DNA of 11,033 nt from RGIG3009 sp045590855 (lineage in GTDB: Bacteria > Bacillota > Clostridia > Oscillospirales > Acutalibacteraceae), in contig JAZNRV010000100.1 in assembly GCA_045590855.1 (NCBI GenBank), forward strand, positions 1 to 11,033, read 5' to 3'. Below the pieces are notes generated by a model, which was not told where the DNA came from, searched no databases, and saw only the letters and a list, made by a program, of their open reading frames with translations. Positions 1-4,895 of this stretch are shown piece after piece (positions within the stretch are counted from its first letter, which is position 1; every line of letters begins with the position of its first letter). A program made the position numbers and the translations under genes.

Positions 1-141
1 CCATTTCTACAATCATCAACGTATCCAACTAAAAACAAAACTGACACCACTTGAAAAGCGATGTCAGTATGTTGCTTAAAATTTAATTTTCATCTACCAT
101 AGGGTTCTTTTTATACTGTCCGCACAAATTGGGGCAGTCCA
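1..141 (+). mobile_element. Right end of an IS3-family (IS150-like) insertion sequence
   Basis: The window opens inside an insertion sequence. A transposase C-terminus (2-79) is followed by about 60 non-coding bases and a terminal repeat-like end at about 117-141, which begins TGTCC and ends GGGGCAGTCCA. Many IS3/IS150-group elements end in this way (inverted repeats starting TG..., with a CCCC/GGGG block, and a terminal CA). The left end lies outside the window, so the matching inverted repeat cannot be compared. The last base of the element lies 2 bp before the stop codon of the minus-strand membrane protein gene, so the element has replaced whatever originally followed that gene. The outer boundary is inferred from the terminal CA and could be off by a few bases. 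Confidence 0.7.
2..79 (+). CDS. IS3-family transposase, C-terminal fragment (cut by window edge)
   Basis: Only the last 25 residues are visible, beginning HFYNHQRIQLKTKLTPLEKR and ending QYVA. The pattern FYNxxRIQxKxKxxxPxEyR is the typical C-terminal tail of the DDE (rve/integrase core) domain in OrfB of IS3-family transposases. This protein cuts and joins the IS ends. The start of the gene and the catalytic DDE residues lie left of the window, so whether the copy is intact cannot be judged. The stop is TAA at 77-79. Confidence 0.75.
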   Translation, partial: HFYNHQRIQLKTKLTPLEKRCQYVA

Positions 142-143
142 TG

Positions 144-530
144 TTACAAACGGTCGGTTTTTTCTTTTTTGGGGGATTTGGCAAACAATTCTCGCACACC
201 GATATACAGCAGTACCACACCGAACAAGCGGCGCAACCAATCGGTATCGATTCCCGCCGCAAAATACGCCGCGACAGCGGAGGTAATCGCGCCGGCAAGG
301 GAACACCAAACGACGGCTTTCCACTCCACGCGGCGGTGGCGGATATGAGAAATAAGTGCCGTGGGGGCGCAACATAAAAAGTACAGTAAGTTGATGCCTC
401 CCGCGGTGTATTGGTCGACCCCCACCACTGCCGTGAGATACAAAATGAGCAGCGAACCGCCACCAATGCCAAAACCGCTGATAATGCCGGTGAGCAAACC
501 GACTGCCGCCGCTATGACCCATGCTACCAT
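144..530 (-). CDS. TSUP (TauE/SafE) family half-length membrane protein, second of a pair
   Basis: This is a 128-residue hydrophobic protein with about four predicted membrane segments (roughly residues 3-25, 42-62, 70-92 and 98-115) and a short charged tail (KSPKKEKTDR). The N-terminus has the glycine-rich GIISGFGIGGG motif of the TSUP family, whose members export or import sulfite, sulfonates or other organic anions. Full-length TSUP proteins have about 250 residues built from two homologous halves; this protein is one half. The ATG at 530 overlaps the end of the preceding gene by 7 nt, so the two are translationally coupled. The match of WLRRLFGVVLLYIGVRELF with LLRRLFGILLLYGGLRAVF in the partner shows homology, and the two probably assemble into one transporter. 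The substrate is unknown. An IS end lies directly behind the stop codon, and no terminator remains. Confidence 0.8.
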   Translation of the reverse strand: MVAWVIAAAVGLLTGIISGFGIGGGSLLILYLTAVVGVDQYTAGGINLLYFLCCAPTALISHIRHRRVEWKAVVWCSLAGAITSAVAAYFAAGIDTDWLRRLFGVVLLYIGVRELFAKSPKKEKTDRL

Positions 531-883
531 AAAAACACCGCCCGCAATCCACCGTATAGGAGCAGTATGCCGAACAAGCGACGCAACAGCGTGGCGGAAA
601 GTTTGGAAAACAAGCAACCCGAAAGAATACCGCCGACGGCGCCGCCAATCAGATACGGTAAGGTGGCGGCAAAATCCAAACTGCCGCGCCACAAAAACAC
701 CAGCAAAGAAACCACCGACAAAGGAACAATCACGGCAACCGATGTGGCAAAGGCGCGTTTTTGTTCTAAGCCGCTCCATTTGGTAAACAAGGGTACCAAA
801 AACAGACCGCCGCCACTGCCAAACAAACCGTTGGCAACACCTGCCAGTGAGCCGATGATAAGATATTGTGCGGTTTTTTTCAA
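524..883 (-). CDS. TSUP (TauE/SafE) family half-length membrane protein, first of a pair
   Basis: This is a 119-residue membrane protein with about four hydrophobic segments and the TSUP-type motif GVANGLFGSGGGLFLVP near the N-terminus (residues 15-31). I place the start at TTG 883, because AGGTGGGAG lies 5 nt upstream and the protein then begins directly with (M)KKTAQYLIIG. Extending further upstream would run the gene through the stem of a terminator hairpin (943-967). The reading frame ends at TAG 524-526 inside the next gene, giving the overlap ATGGTAG. As a half-length TSUP it probably functions together with the protein encoded directly downstream. Likely substrates for the family are sulfite, sulfonates or similar organic anions; nothing here identifies which. 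Expression would come either by read-through of the upstream terminator or from a promoter embedded in it. Confidence 0.8.
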   Translation of the reverse strand: MKKTAQYLIIGSLAGVANGLFGSGGGLFLVPLFTKWSGLEQKRAFATSVAVIVPLSVVSLLVFLWRGSLDFAATLPYLIGGAVGGILSGCLFSKLSATLLRRLFGILLLYGGLRAVFLW

Positions 884-926
884 GTTATCTCCCACCTTTA
901 TGTATACTTTCTCCTCTTTTACCAAA

Positions 927-955
927 ATTATGCACAAAAAAGCCGCCGTCAGCAA
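927..955 (-). promoter_or_regulatory. Candidate promoter for the TSUP pair, embedded in the terminator
   Basis: On the minus strand, TTGCTG (955-950) and CATAAT (932-927) are separated by exactly 17 nt. The -35 element lies in the loop and descending arm of the terminator hairpin, and the -10 lies just beyond its U-tract. A transcript starting near 920 would give a leader of about 37 nt before the TTG start. The -10 is close to consensus and the -35 only half matches, so this is a moderate to weak call. Confidence 0.35.
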
Positions 956-967
956 CGCTAACGGCGG
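936..967 (-). terminator. Strong intrinsic terminator (minus strand)
   Basis: Read on the minus strand, CCGCCGTTAGC pairs with GCTGACGGCGG around a GTT loop. The stem is 11 bp with one U-G pair and is followed by C and six T. It closes the roughly 370-nt non-coding transcript that starts near 1307. Its place 53 nt before the TSUP start leaves two options: the end of an independent small RNA, or an attenuator in the TSUP leader. I see no clear alternative antiterminator stem pairing with its 5' arm. Confidence 0.8.
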
Positions 968-1307
968 TCTTTCATTACTTTTGTAAGTGCAAGCCGCATG
1001 ACGACTTGAAAAATAATTTGTTAGTATATTATTTATTGGTTTTCAAAATATTTGATTGTTGGTTCCACGTTCAAGCGAACGAACTCTTAGTGCATGGGAC
1101 TCTTCCCTTCTTAAATGATTTTGAGAAATCCCTTCGTTCGAATCATAGGAATCATCCTTATATTATCATTTGTTAGAGTTAAATTTTATGGGGTGCGTTC
1201 TTAGTAAACCTTTGGACTCACCTCTTTCAAAATGTTGGGGCGCTGCTCCTTAGTACACGGGACTCACTCCTTTTTTGTTTTCTCGACTTGTGTCTCTTTC
1301 TTTTGTC
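936..1307 (-). ncRNA. Unidentified structured non-coding RNA or long leader (~370 nt)
   Basis: A consensus promoter (1314-1342) and a strong terminator (936-967), both on the minus strand, bracket about 370 nt without a plausible protein gene on either strand. Inside are three imperfect copies of a motif with a purine-rich run, GAGTCC, a short variable part and ACTAAG (about 1245-1270, 1199-1226 and 1085-1110 in plus coordinates). The third copy sits inside a helix whose outer stem is CGAACGAA (RNA 5' arm, plus 1133-1140) pairing with TTCGTTCG (plus 1076-1083). Within it, GGGA-UUU-CUC can pair with GAG-UCCC. The second can fold as GGUG...CACC around AGU...ACU. A TGGAACC stretch at about 1059-1065 resembles the T-box bulge sequence, but other T-box landmarks are absent. 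I do not recognise the class. It could be a free small RNA or the control leader of the TSUP genes. Confidence 0.6.
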
Positions 1308-1313
1308 ACCTTT

Positions 1314-1342
1314 ACTATACCACGGTTTTTGGTAGTTGTCAA
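1314..1342 (-). promoter_or_regulatory. Sigma-A promoter of the minus-strand non-coding RNA
   Basis: On the minus strand, a perfect -35 TTGACA (1342-1337) and TATAGT (1319-1314) are separated by exactly 17 nt. Transcription is expected to begin near 1307. This is the best promoter match in the window and suggests strong, probably constitutive transcription of the RNA downstream. Confidence 0.8.
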
Positions 1343-1389
1343 TAGTTTTTTTGCACTTTTTTGAAAATTTTTATACATTATTTTGCTAC

Positions 1390-1418
1390 TTGACGAACAG
1401 CAAGAAAAACGGTAAAAT
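1390..1418 (+). promoter_or_regulatory. Sigma-A promoter of the DUF1292 gene
   Basis: TTGACG (1390-1395) and TAAAAT (1413-1418) are separated by 17 nt. The expected start of transcription is near 1425, leaving a 5' leader of about 33 nt before the ATG at 1458. It is divergent from the promoter of the minus-strand RNA, with the -35 boxes about 48 bp apart. Confidence 0.7.
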
Positions 1419-1457
1419 TAAATAGCAGAAAACTTTACCCAAGAATGGAGAATGAAT

Positions 1458-1769
1458 ATGTCCCAAGAATACGGAAATGATATTGTTACCGTCGTTGACG
1501 ACGAGGGAAATCAACACGAATTTGAAGTGGTTGACGCCATTGAAACCGACGACGGTCGTTACGTGGCTTTGTTGCCGGTTTACCACAATCCCGAAGAGTT
1601 GCTCAACGACGACGGCGAGTTGGTTATTTTGACCGTTAAAGAGGAAAACGGCGAGGATTTGTTGTTGCCGATTGAAGACGACGACGAATTTGAAGAAATT
1701 GCCGATATTTTCGAAGAACGCTTGGCGGACCTTTATGAGATTGAGGAAATGGAACAACCCGCCGACTAA
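1458..1769 (+). CDS. DUF1292 (YrzB-type) small acidic protein
   Basis: This is a 103-residue, strongly acidic protein rich in Asp and Glu. The segment DIVTVVDDEGNQHEFEVVDA, followed by a predicted beta-rich core (RYVALLPVY, ELVILTVKEEN, DLLLPIEDDDEFEEIADIFEERL), matches the DUF1292 family found across Firmicutes, where Bacillus subtilis YrzB is an example. Its function is not established. I prefer the ATG at 1458, because GGAG (1447-1450) lies 7 nt upstream, while the in-frame ATG at 1452 is only 1 nt from it. In many Firmicutes the gene sits near yrrK and yrzL, but those genes are absent here. It is followed 3 nt later by a rod-like RNA and they may share a transcript. Confidence 0.85.
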   Translation: MSQEYGNDIVTVVDDEGNQHEFEVVDAIETDDGRYVALLPVYHNPEELLNDDGELVILTVKEENGEDLLLPIEDDDEFEEIADIFEERLADLYEIEEMEQPAD

Positions 1770-1772
1770 ACC

Positions 1773-1995
1773 TTATCCCATAGGGTAACCCCCTACCCTG
1801 TACGCGGACCATCCCTTTATAACCCTACTACACTTATTATACGGGAGCCTTTCTCCGAAAGCCGATTGCAGACCTCCTCGCCTTTTTGGCGGGACGAAGG
1901 GAGCGTGAATCTTTTGGGCGGCAACCCACCTGTTTACGTTAGTAGCAGGTTACACCAAGGGATATTACGGCAGAGTGGGGCTATATAAAAGATAA
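1773..1995 (+). ncRNA. ssrS: Probable 6S RNA
   Basis: The stretch between the DUF1292 stop and the terminator has no reading frame but can fold into a long irregular rod. UUAUC (1773-1777) can pair with GAUAA (1991-1995), AUAG (1780-1783) with CUAU (1981-1984), and CCCC near 1789-1792 with GGGG (1977-1980). Inside are small hairpins, such as GGAG-CCUUU-CUCC and CGCC-UUUUU-GGCG. The 3' part has GGGCGGCAACCCACCTG, then a small hairpin, then AGGTTACACC and CGGCAG. This resembles the 3' strand of 6S RNAs; E. coli 6S has GGGTTACAGCC...GGCGGCA at the same place. 6S RNA sequesters the housekeeping RNA polymerase holoenzyme in stationary phase. The exact ends are inferred from pairing. No separate promoter is obvious, so it may be processed from the DUF1292 transcript. 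Confidence 0.6.
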
Positions 1996-2026
1996 ACACG
2001 TGCTGTTTTAGCAGCACGTGTTTTTT
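1996..2026 (+). terminator. Intrinsic terminator after the 6S-like RNA
   Basis: ACACGTGCTG pairs perfectly with CAGCACGTGT around a TTTTAG loop (10 bp), followed by six T (2021-2026). It directly follows the rod-like RNA and overlaps the stop codon of the convergent phosphatase gene by one base. On the minus strand only a short T-run follows the stem, so it is mainly a plus-strand terminator. Confidence 0.85.
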
Positions 2027-2646
2027 CATTTTTCGGGAATTAACGGTACATAATCAATCGCTTCGGCAACCGGTTCGCGCATCCAGAGCGACGGTGTGAT
2101 ACGCAAGGTGAAACCACAACCGCTTTCGGCGCCCCATGCGGACATTTCGGCACGCGGGAATGCGTATGCCGCCATGAGCAACATGATGACACCGCCGTGT
2201 GTACAAATGACGGTATCGGTATCGCCGCTGCGCAAAATTTCTTGCACGATGCGTTCAAACTCTTCCATTACGCGTTGTTGAAACGCGGCGGCATTTTCGC
2301 CGTTTGGGATTTCGGAACTCGCTCCCCCAATCCAGGCGCGAAACGTTTCATCATGTTGCAACTGTTCGGCGGTTTTGCCGTCCCAGTCGCCGAAATCACA
2401 TTCCGAAAGCCCTGCCGCTTCTTGTGGGGTTGCATCAGGATACAGCACCGACAGCGTTTGTTTGCAACGAGCAAGCGGGCTGGTATAAAACCGTGTTGCC
2501 GTCGGGTAGATGGCTTGTTGTTTTTTTTGCAACAAATCTACAAGTCCTGCTGGCGATAACGGCAAATCGGTTTTGCCGAGGTATTGTCCTTTTTCGTTCG
2601 CTTCGGTAAGACCGTGGCGAATGAGATGAATTTTGTAACTTTTCAC
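2026..2646 (-). CDS. Histidine phosphatase family protein (phosphoglycerate mutase-like)
   Basis: This is a 206-residue cytoplasmic protein of the histidine phosphatase superfamily. The phosphohistidine motif is LIRHG (R10-H11-G12), followed by TEAN. The second conserved parts are SPLARCKQT (R60), ECDFGDWDG (E82) and CTHGGVI (H150), so the two His, the two Arg and the acidic residue are all in place. Members remove phosphate from small molecules, for example alpha-ribazole phosphate (CobC), phosphoglycerate or broad substrates (PhoE). No cobalamin genes are nearby, so the substrate stays open. The start is GTG at 2646, with GGGAGG 8 nt upstream. It diverges from the XRE regulator and converges on the 6S-like RNA, and is probably transcribed alone. 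Confidence 0.88.
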   Translation of the reverse strand: MKSYKIHLIRHGLTEANEKGQYLGKTDLPLSPAGLVDLLQKKQQAIYPTATRFYTSPLARCKQTLSVLYPDATPQEAAGLSECDFGDWDGKTAEQLQHDETFRAWIGGASSEIPNGENAAAFQQRVMEEFERIVQEILRSGDTDTVICTHGGVIMLLMAAYAFPRAEMSAWGAESGCGFTLRITPSLWMREPVAEAIDYVPLIPEK

Positions 2647-2680
2647 AGAATTTTCCTCCCAAAATCGGCATTTCTCACAC

Positions 2681-2709
2681 TTTACAAATTGTATTGTTTA
2701 CAGTATAAT
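2681..2709 (+). promoter_or_regulatory. Promoter of the XRE regulator with overlapping palindrome
   Basis: TTTACA (2681-2686) and a consensus TATAAT (2704-2709) are separated by 17 nt. A perfect palindrome, TACAA-A-TTGTA (2683-2693), overlaps the -35 element. TTTACA recurs at 2697-2702, so a bound repressor would cover the promoter. A second TATAAT at 2723-2728 lacks a matching -35. The palindrome is a plausible operator for autoregulation by the HTH protein encoded downstream, and could also affect the divergent phosphatase gene. Confidence 0.65.
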
Positions 2710-2748
2710 TAAAAACCCAGCGTATAATTCAGTAAGGAGAATACCAGT

Positions 2749-3429
2749 ATGCACACCAGTTTCCCGCGCACGATTACGTTGTTGCGCAAAGAACGCGGTT
2801 TGAGTCAAAAGGAAGTTGCCGCATCCTTGAAAATTTCACAAGCATTGCTTTCGCACTATGAAAAAGGCATCCGCGAATGCGGGTTGGATTTTGTGGTGCG
2901 TATTGCTGATTATTATAACGTTTCGTGCGATTATCTGTTAGGACGCACCACTGACAAATCCGGTGCGATGATTACCGTTGACGATATTCCCGAATCCACC
3001 GCGCAAAACAAAGGTGGGCGGTCGGCAAACGGTATGTTATGCGTACTCAACAAGAAATTGTTGCTCAATTCGGTAACGGTATTGTTTGAAGTGTTACAAC
3101 GCTGCAACCGCAAAGAATTGTCCGAAGAGGTTTCCACTTACTTAAACGTGGCGGTGTATACGGCACTTCGTTCCCTTTACAGTGCCGATGCCCGCACCCC
3201 TGCGGCGGTGTTTGCAGTGCCGAGTGCTTTGTACCAAGCAGCTTGTGCCGCTTGGTTACCGTTGACCGCGGCGCGCATTGCGCAAATGGCACCGTCGTCG
3301 TTGTCGGGCGGGAAAATCCCTTCTTTGCTTCCCGATGAATTGGCAAAAGCGTATCCGCTGTTGGCTTCTTCGCTGAACAACGTGATTGCCAATGCCGAAA
3401 CACAGTTGGGAACACTGGTGCAATCTTAG
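2749..3429 (+). CDS. XRE-family transcriptional regulator
   Basis: This is a 226-residue protein with an N-terminal Cro/CI-type helix-turn-helix domain (about residues 6-65). Its pattern is FPRTITLLRKERGLSQKEVA, then SLKISQALLSHYEKGIRE, then IADYYNVSCDYLLGRT, all classic for this family. A short linker (66-95) is followed by a mostly helical C-terminal part (about 100-226) that I cannot assign to a known ligand or oligomerisation domain. It ends in LGTLVQS. It likely binds DNA as a dimer, with its own promoter palindrome as a candidate site. The start is ATG 2749 with AAGGAGA 8 nt upstream. The stop TAG lies at the edge of an inserted inverted-repeat element; without the element the stop would be TAA with the same protein end. 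Confidence 0.85.
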   Translation: MHTSFPRTITLLRKERGLSQKEVAASLKISQALLSHYEKGIRECGLDFVVRIADYYNVSCDYLLGRTTDKSGAMITVDDIPESTAQNKGGRSANGMLCVLNKKLLLNSVTVLFEVLQRCNRKELSEEVSTYLNVAVYTALRSLYSADARTPAAVFAVPSALYQAACAAWLPLTAARIAQMAPSSLSGGKIPSLLPDELAKAYPLLASSLNNVIANAETQLGTLVQS

Positions 3430-3448
3430 GCTGGCGGGAGTCGAACTC
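3429..3448 (+). repeat. Left terminal inverted repeat of the 273-bp element
   Basis: This 20-bp arm matches the reverse complement of 3682-3701 at 18 of 20 positions. Its first G is also the last base of the regulator's TAG stop codon. Confidence 0.8.
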
Positions 3449-3681
3449 TTTACGCCTGCAAAAGAAAATTTCCGGTGATAGTTTGCCTCAAAACTTGAAA
3501 TACGTCAGTATCCCTTCGTTTTTCGGCTTCCTCTCACACAAAAATTTTTACTTTTGCAGGTCGGCAGAGTTTCTGCCGCCGAATTTTTTTGTGCGGGGAA
3601 GTGCGAGTTTGCCGCAAGGCTATCGCCTTGCAAAAACGAACACAAATCCGCGCGGGTAAAGGCGGCGTGCGAAACCGCAAA

Positions 3682-3701
3682 GGGTTCGACTCTCGCCAGC
3701 C
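3682..3701 (-). repeat. Right terminal inverted repeat of the 273-bp element
   Basis: This is the partner of the arm at 3429-3448, with two mismatches. On the plus strand it reads GGTTCGACTC followed by GCCAGCC, resembling the T-loop and 3' acceptor strand of a tRNA. It is followed by TTA and, 10 nt later, by the terminator. Confidence 0.8.
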
Positions 3702-3710
3702 TTAATAAAT

Positions 3711-3742
3711 AGCGTGAGCATTTTGAATGCTCACGCTTTTTT
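3711..3742 (+). terminator. Intrinsic terminator shared by convergent genes
   Basis: GCGTGAGCATT (3712-3722) pairs perfectly with AATGCTCACGC (3726-3736) around TTG, followed by six T (3737-3742). It serves the XRE regulator on the plus strand. It lies 1 nt past the stop codon of the glycosyltransferase on the minus strand, where TATTTATT follows the stem, so it may also work in that direction with lower efficiency. Confidence 0.85.
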
Positions 3743-3743
3743 G

Positions 3744-4808
3744 TTATGCACGGAAAACCCAACCGCGTTGTATACGAAAACTGATGATAAACAGTAAAAT
3801 ATCCACTACTATTTTGATGGGCGTGGCGTTCAAGGTGAACAGTGATACCAGCCATTTGGTGGCAAAGGCAGAAACGGTGATTTGGCAAACGCAAAGTGCC
3901 GCGTACCGCAACAAGGTACCGTGACCCAAGTCGCCGCTTTTGAACACGCGGTGTTTATTGACCGAGTAGTTGACAAATGCCGAAATAGCGCGTGCGATAT
4001 AGGCGCATACCACAATGCCGATATCTTCCCGCAAATCAAACAAACGCCACAACCAAAACAGGAAAGCAAACAAACCAATATCGACAGCCCATGACAAAAC
4101 CGAAGAAAGAATAAATTTGGAAAACACGGCATAAATACGCAACGAATCCAGCAGGGGGTTGAAATGGGAAGTGCGATTTTCTTCGATGTATACTGTTTCA
4201 ATCGGGACTTCTCGCAACGAAATTTTGGCGTCTTTGGCGTCGAGAATCATGTTCATTTCGTACTCGAAGCGTTCCCCTTTGGTTGCCAAGAAACGGCGCA
4301 TGGCGACAGGCGAAAAGCCACGCAAGCCTGTTTGCGTATCGGAAAGAGAGATACCGCATATCCACCGCAACACCCGACTGGTCGTGCGGTTACCAAAGCG
4401 GCTGCGTGCCGGGATGTCTTGGTTGTTTGAGGAAAAATCACGGCAACCCATGATAATCGAATCGGGGTGTTCAAGAGTGGCCTCGGCGACCGCGATAATA
4501 TCGGCAATGCGGTGTTGACCGTCGGCATCCACCGTGACAGCATGACACACATGTGATTGGTTGAGCAAATAGTTAAACGCCGTTTTGAGAGCGCGACCCT
4601 TGCCTTGATTGACAGCATGTGTGAGCACGGTGCAGCCAAACGTGTCCCGCGCGGCTTCGAAATAAGAAGCGTATTGTTCGCTGCTGCCGTCGTTGACGAT
4701 AACGATGGTTTCAAACGCTGCTTTGCGCAAATCGCCCAGCAGGGTTAATAATTTTTCGTCCGGGCTGAGCGACGGGATAATCACTGCTACCGAAGAGTAG
4801 GTTGCCAT
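3744..4808 (-). CDS. GT2 glycosyltransferase fused to a GtrA-like membrane domain
   Basis: This is a 354-residue protein in two parts. Residues 1-215 form a GT-A fold family 2 domain of the DPM1/polyprenyl-phosphate sugar transferase type, with VAVIIPSLSPDE at the start, VNDGSS (39-43), the metal-binding VDADGQH (D94, D96) and DTQTGLRGF (157-165). Residues about 225-354 carry four hydrophobic segments of the GtrA type, including the conserved FxxNKHRVFK near 281-290. Such proteins move a sugar from a nucleotide donor to a lipid carrier at the inner membrane face and help flip it, usually for cell wall or surface polysaccharide decoration. The ATG at 4808 has GAGG 8 nt upstream; the GTG at 4817 overlaps that site and is less likely. 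It is downstream of the glycogen operon but behind a terminator, so a functional link to glycogen is doubtful. Confidence 0.88.
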   Translation of the reverse strand: MATYSSVAVIIPSLSPDEKLLTLLGDLRKAAFETIVIVNDGSSEQYASYFEAARDTFGCTVLTHAVNQGKGRALKTAFNYLLNQSHVCHAVTVDADGQHRIADIIAVAEATLEHPDSIIMGCRDFSSNNQDIPARSRFGNRTTSRVLRWICGISLSDTQTGLRGFSPVAMRRFLATKGERFEYEMNMILDAKDAKISLREVPIETVYIEENRTSHFNPLLDSLRIYAVFSKFILSSVLSWAVDIGLFAFLFWLWRLFDLREDIGIVVCAYIARAISAFVNYSVNKHRVFKSGDLGHGTLLRYAALCVCQITVSAFATKWLVSLFTLNATPIKIVVDILLFIISFRIQRGWVFRA

Positions 4809-4832
4809 GCGTTTCACCTCACTTATACAAAT

Positions 4833-4862
4833 AAAGGGAACTTTTTTGACAAAGTTCCCTTT
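4833..4862 (-). terminator. Terminator of the glycogen operon
   Basis: AAAGGGAACTTT (4833-4844) pairs with AAAGTTCCCTTT (4851-4862), a perfect 12-bp stem with a 6-nt loop. It lies between the glgA stop (4896) and the start of the GT2 gene. On the minus strand the arm ends CCCTTT and continues ATTTG. A weak promoter for the next gene may overlap it: TTGTCA at 4852-4847 and TATAAG at 4827-4822, with a long 19-nt spacer. Confidence 0.75.
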
Positions 4863-4895
4863 TATTATACACGATGTTGTTTATCTTTTCAATAG

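Larger units (their letters stand above)
3429..3701. mobile_element. 273-bp non-coding element with 20-bp terminal inverted repeats (MITE-like)
   Basis: The left end GGCTGGCGGGAGTCGAACTC (3429-3448) and the right end GGGTTCGACTCTCGCCAGCC (3682-3701) are inverted repeats matching at 18 of 20 positions. The flanks carry TTA on both sides (3426-3428 and 3702-3704), a possible 3-bp target duplication. Inside, CCTGCAAAAG (3455-3464) and CTTTTGCAGG (3551-3560) are perfect inverted repeats. Two hairpins, CGGCAGA-GTT-TCTGCCG (about 3562-3578) and GCAAGGC-TATC-GCCTTGC (3614-3631), add to a highly structured whole. No transposase or credible reading frame is present, so it would need help in trans. The ends resemble the T-arm and acceptor part of a tRNA. 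It could instead be a structured RNA domain. No second copy lies in the window. Confidence 0.6.

Noticed and set aside
531..779. Long N-terminal extension of the second TSUP gene
   Set aside because: The extra 83 residues overlap the first TSUP gene in another frame and are Arg/Cys-rich; the ATG at 530 starts directly with a membrane segment.
1040..1070. T-box riboswitch suggested by TGGAACC in the leader
   Set aside because: No stem I landmarks, specifier loop or antiterminator partner in the terminator arm could be found; the heptamer alone is weak.
868..1176. 102-codon plus-strand frame across the non-coding RNA region
   Set aside because: It runs antisense through the terminator and the RNA. 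It has no ribosome site, and promoter and terminator both point to minus-strand transcription.
1199..1270. Mini-ORFs (GTG AGT CCC GTG TAC TAA and GTG AGT CCA AAG GTT TAC TAA) in the RNA repeats
   Set aside because: The purine-rich run abuts the GTG with no spacing and the third copy lacks a start codon, so translation of 5-6 residue peptides is not supported.
1386..1757. 123-codon minus-strand frame opposite the DUF1292 gene
   Set aside because: The repeated GAA/GAC codons of the acidic protein give an antisense frame rich in Phe and Val. The plus strand has the promoter, ribosome site and family match.
3429..3701. A tRNA or tmRNA gene
   Set aside because: The outer 7 bp GGCTGGC/GCCAGCC mimic an acceptor stem, but D-arm, anticodon arm and tmRNA reading frame are missing, and the left end is an inverted T-arm rather than a tRNA 5' part.
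3505..3894. 129-codon minus-strand frame over the inverted-repeat element
   Set aside because: It overlaps the end of the glycosyltransferase gene in another frame and crosses hairpins and the terminator.
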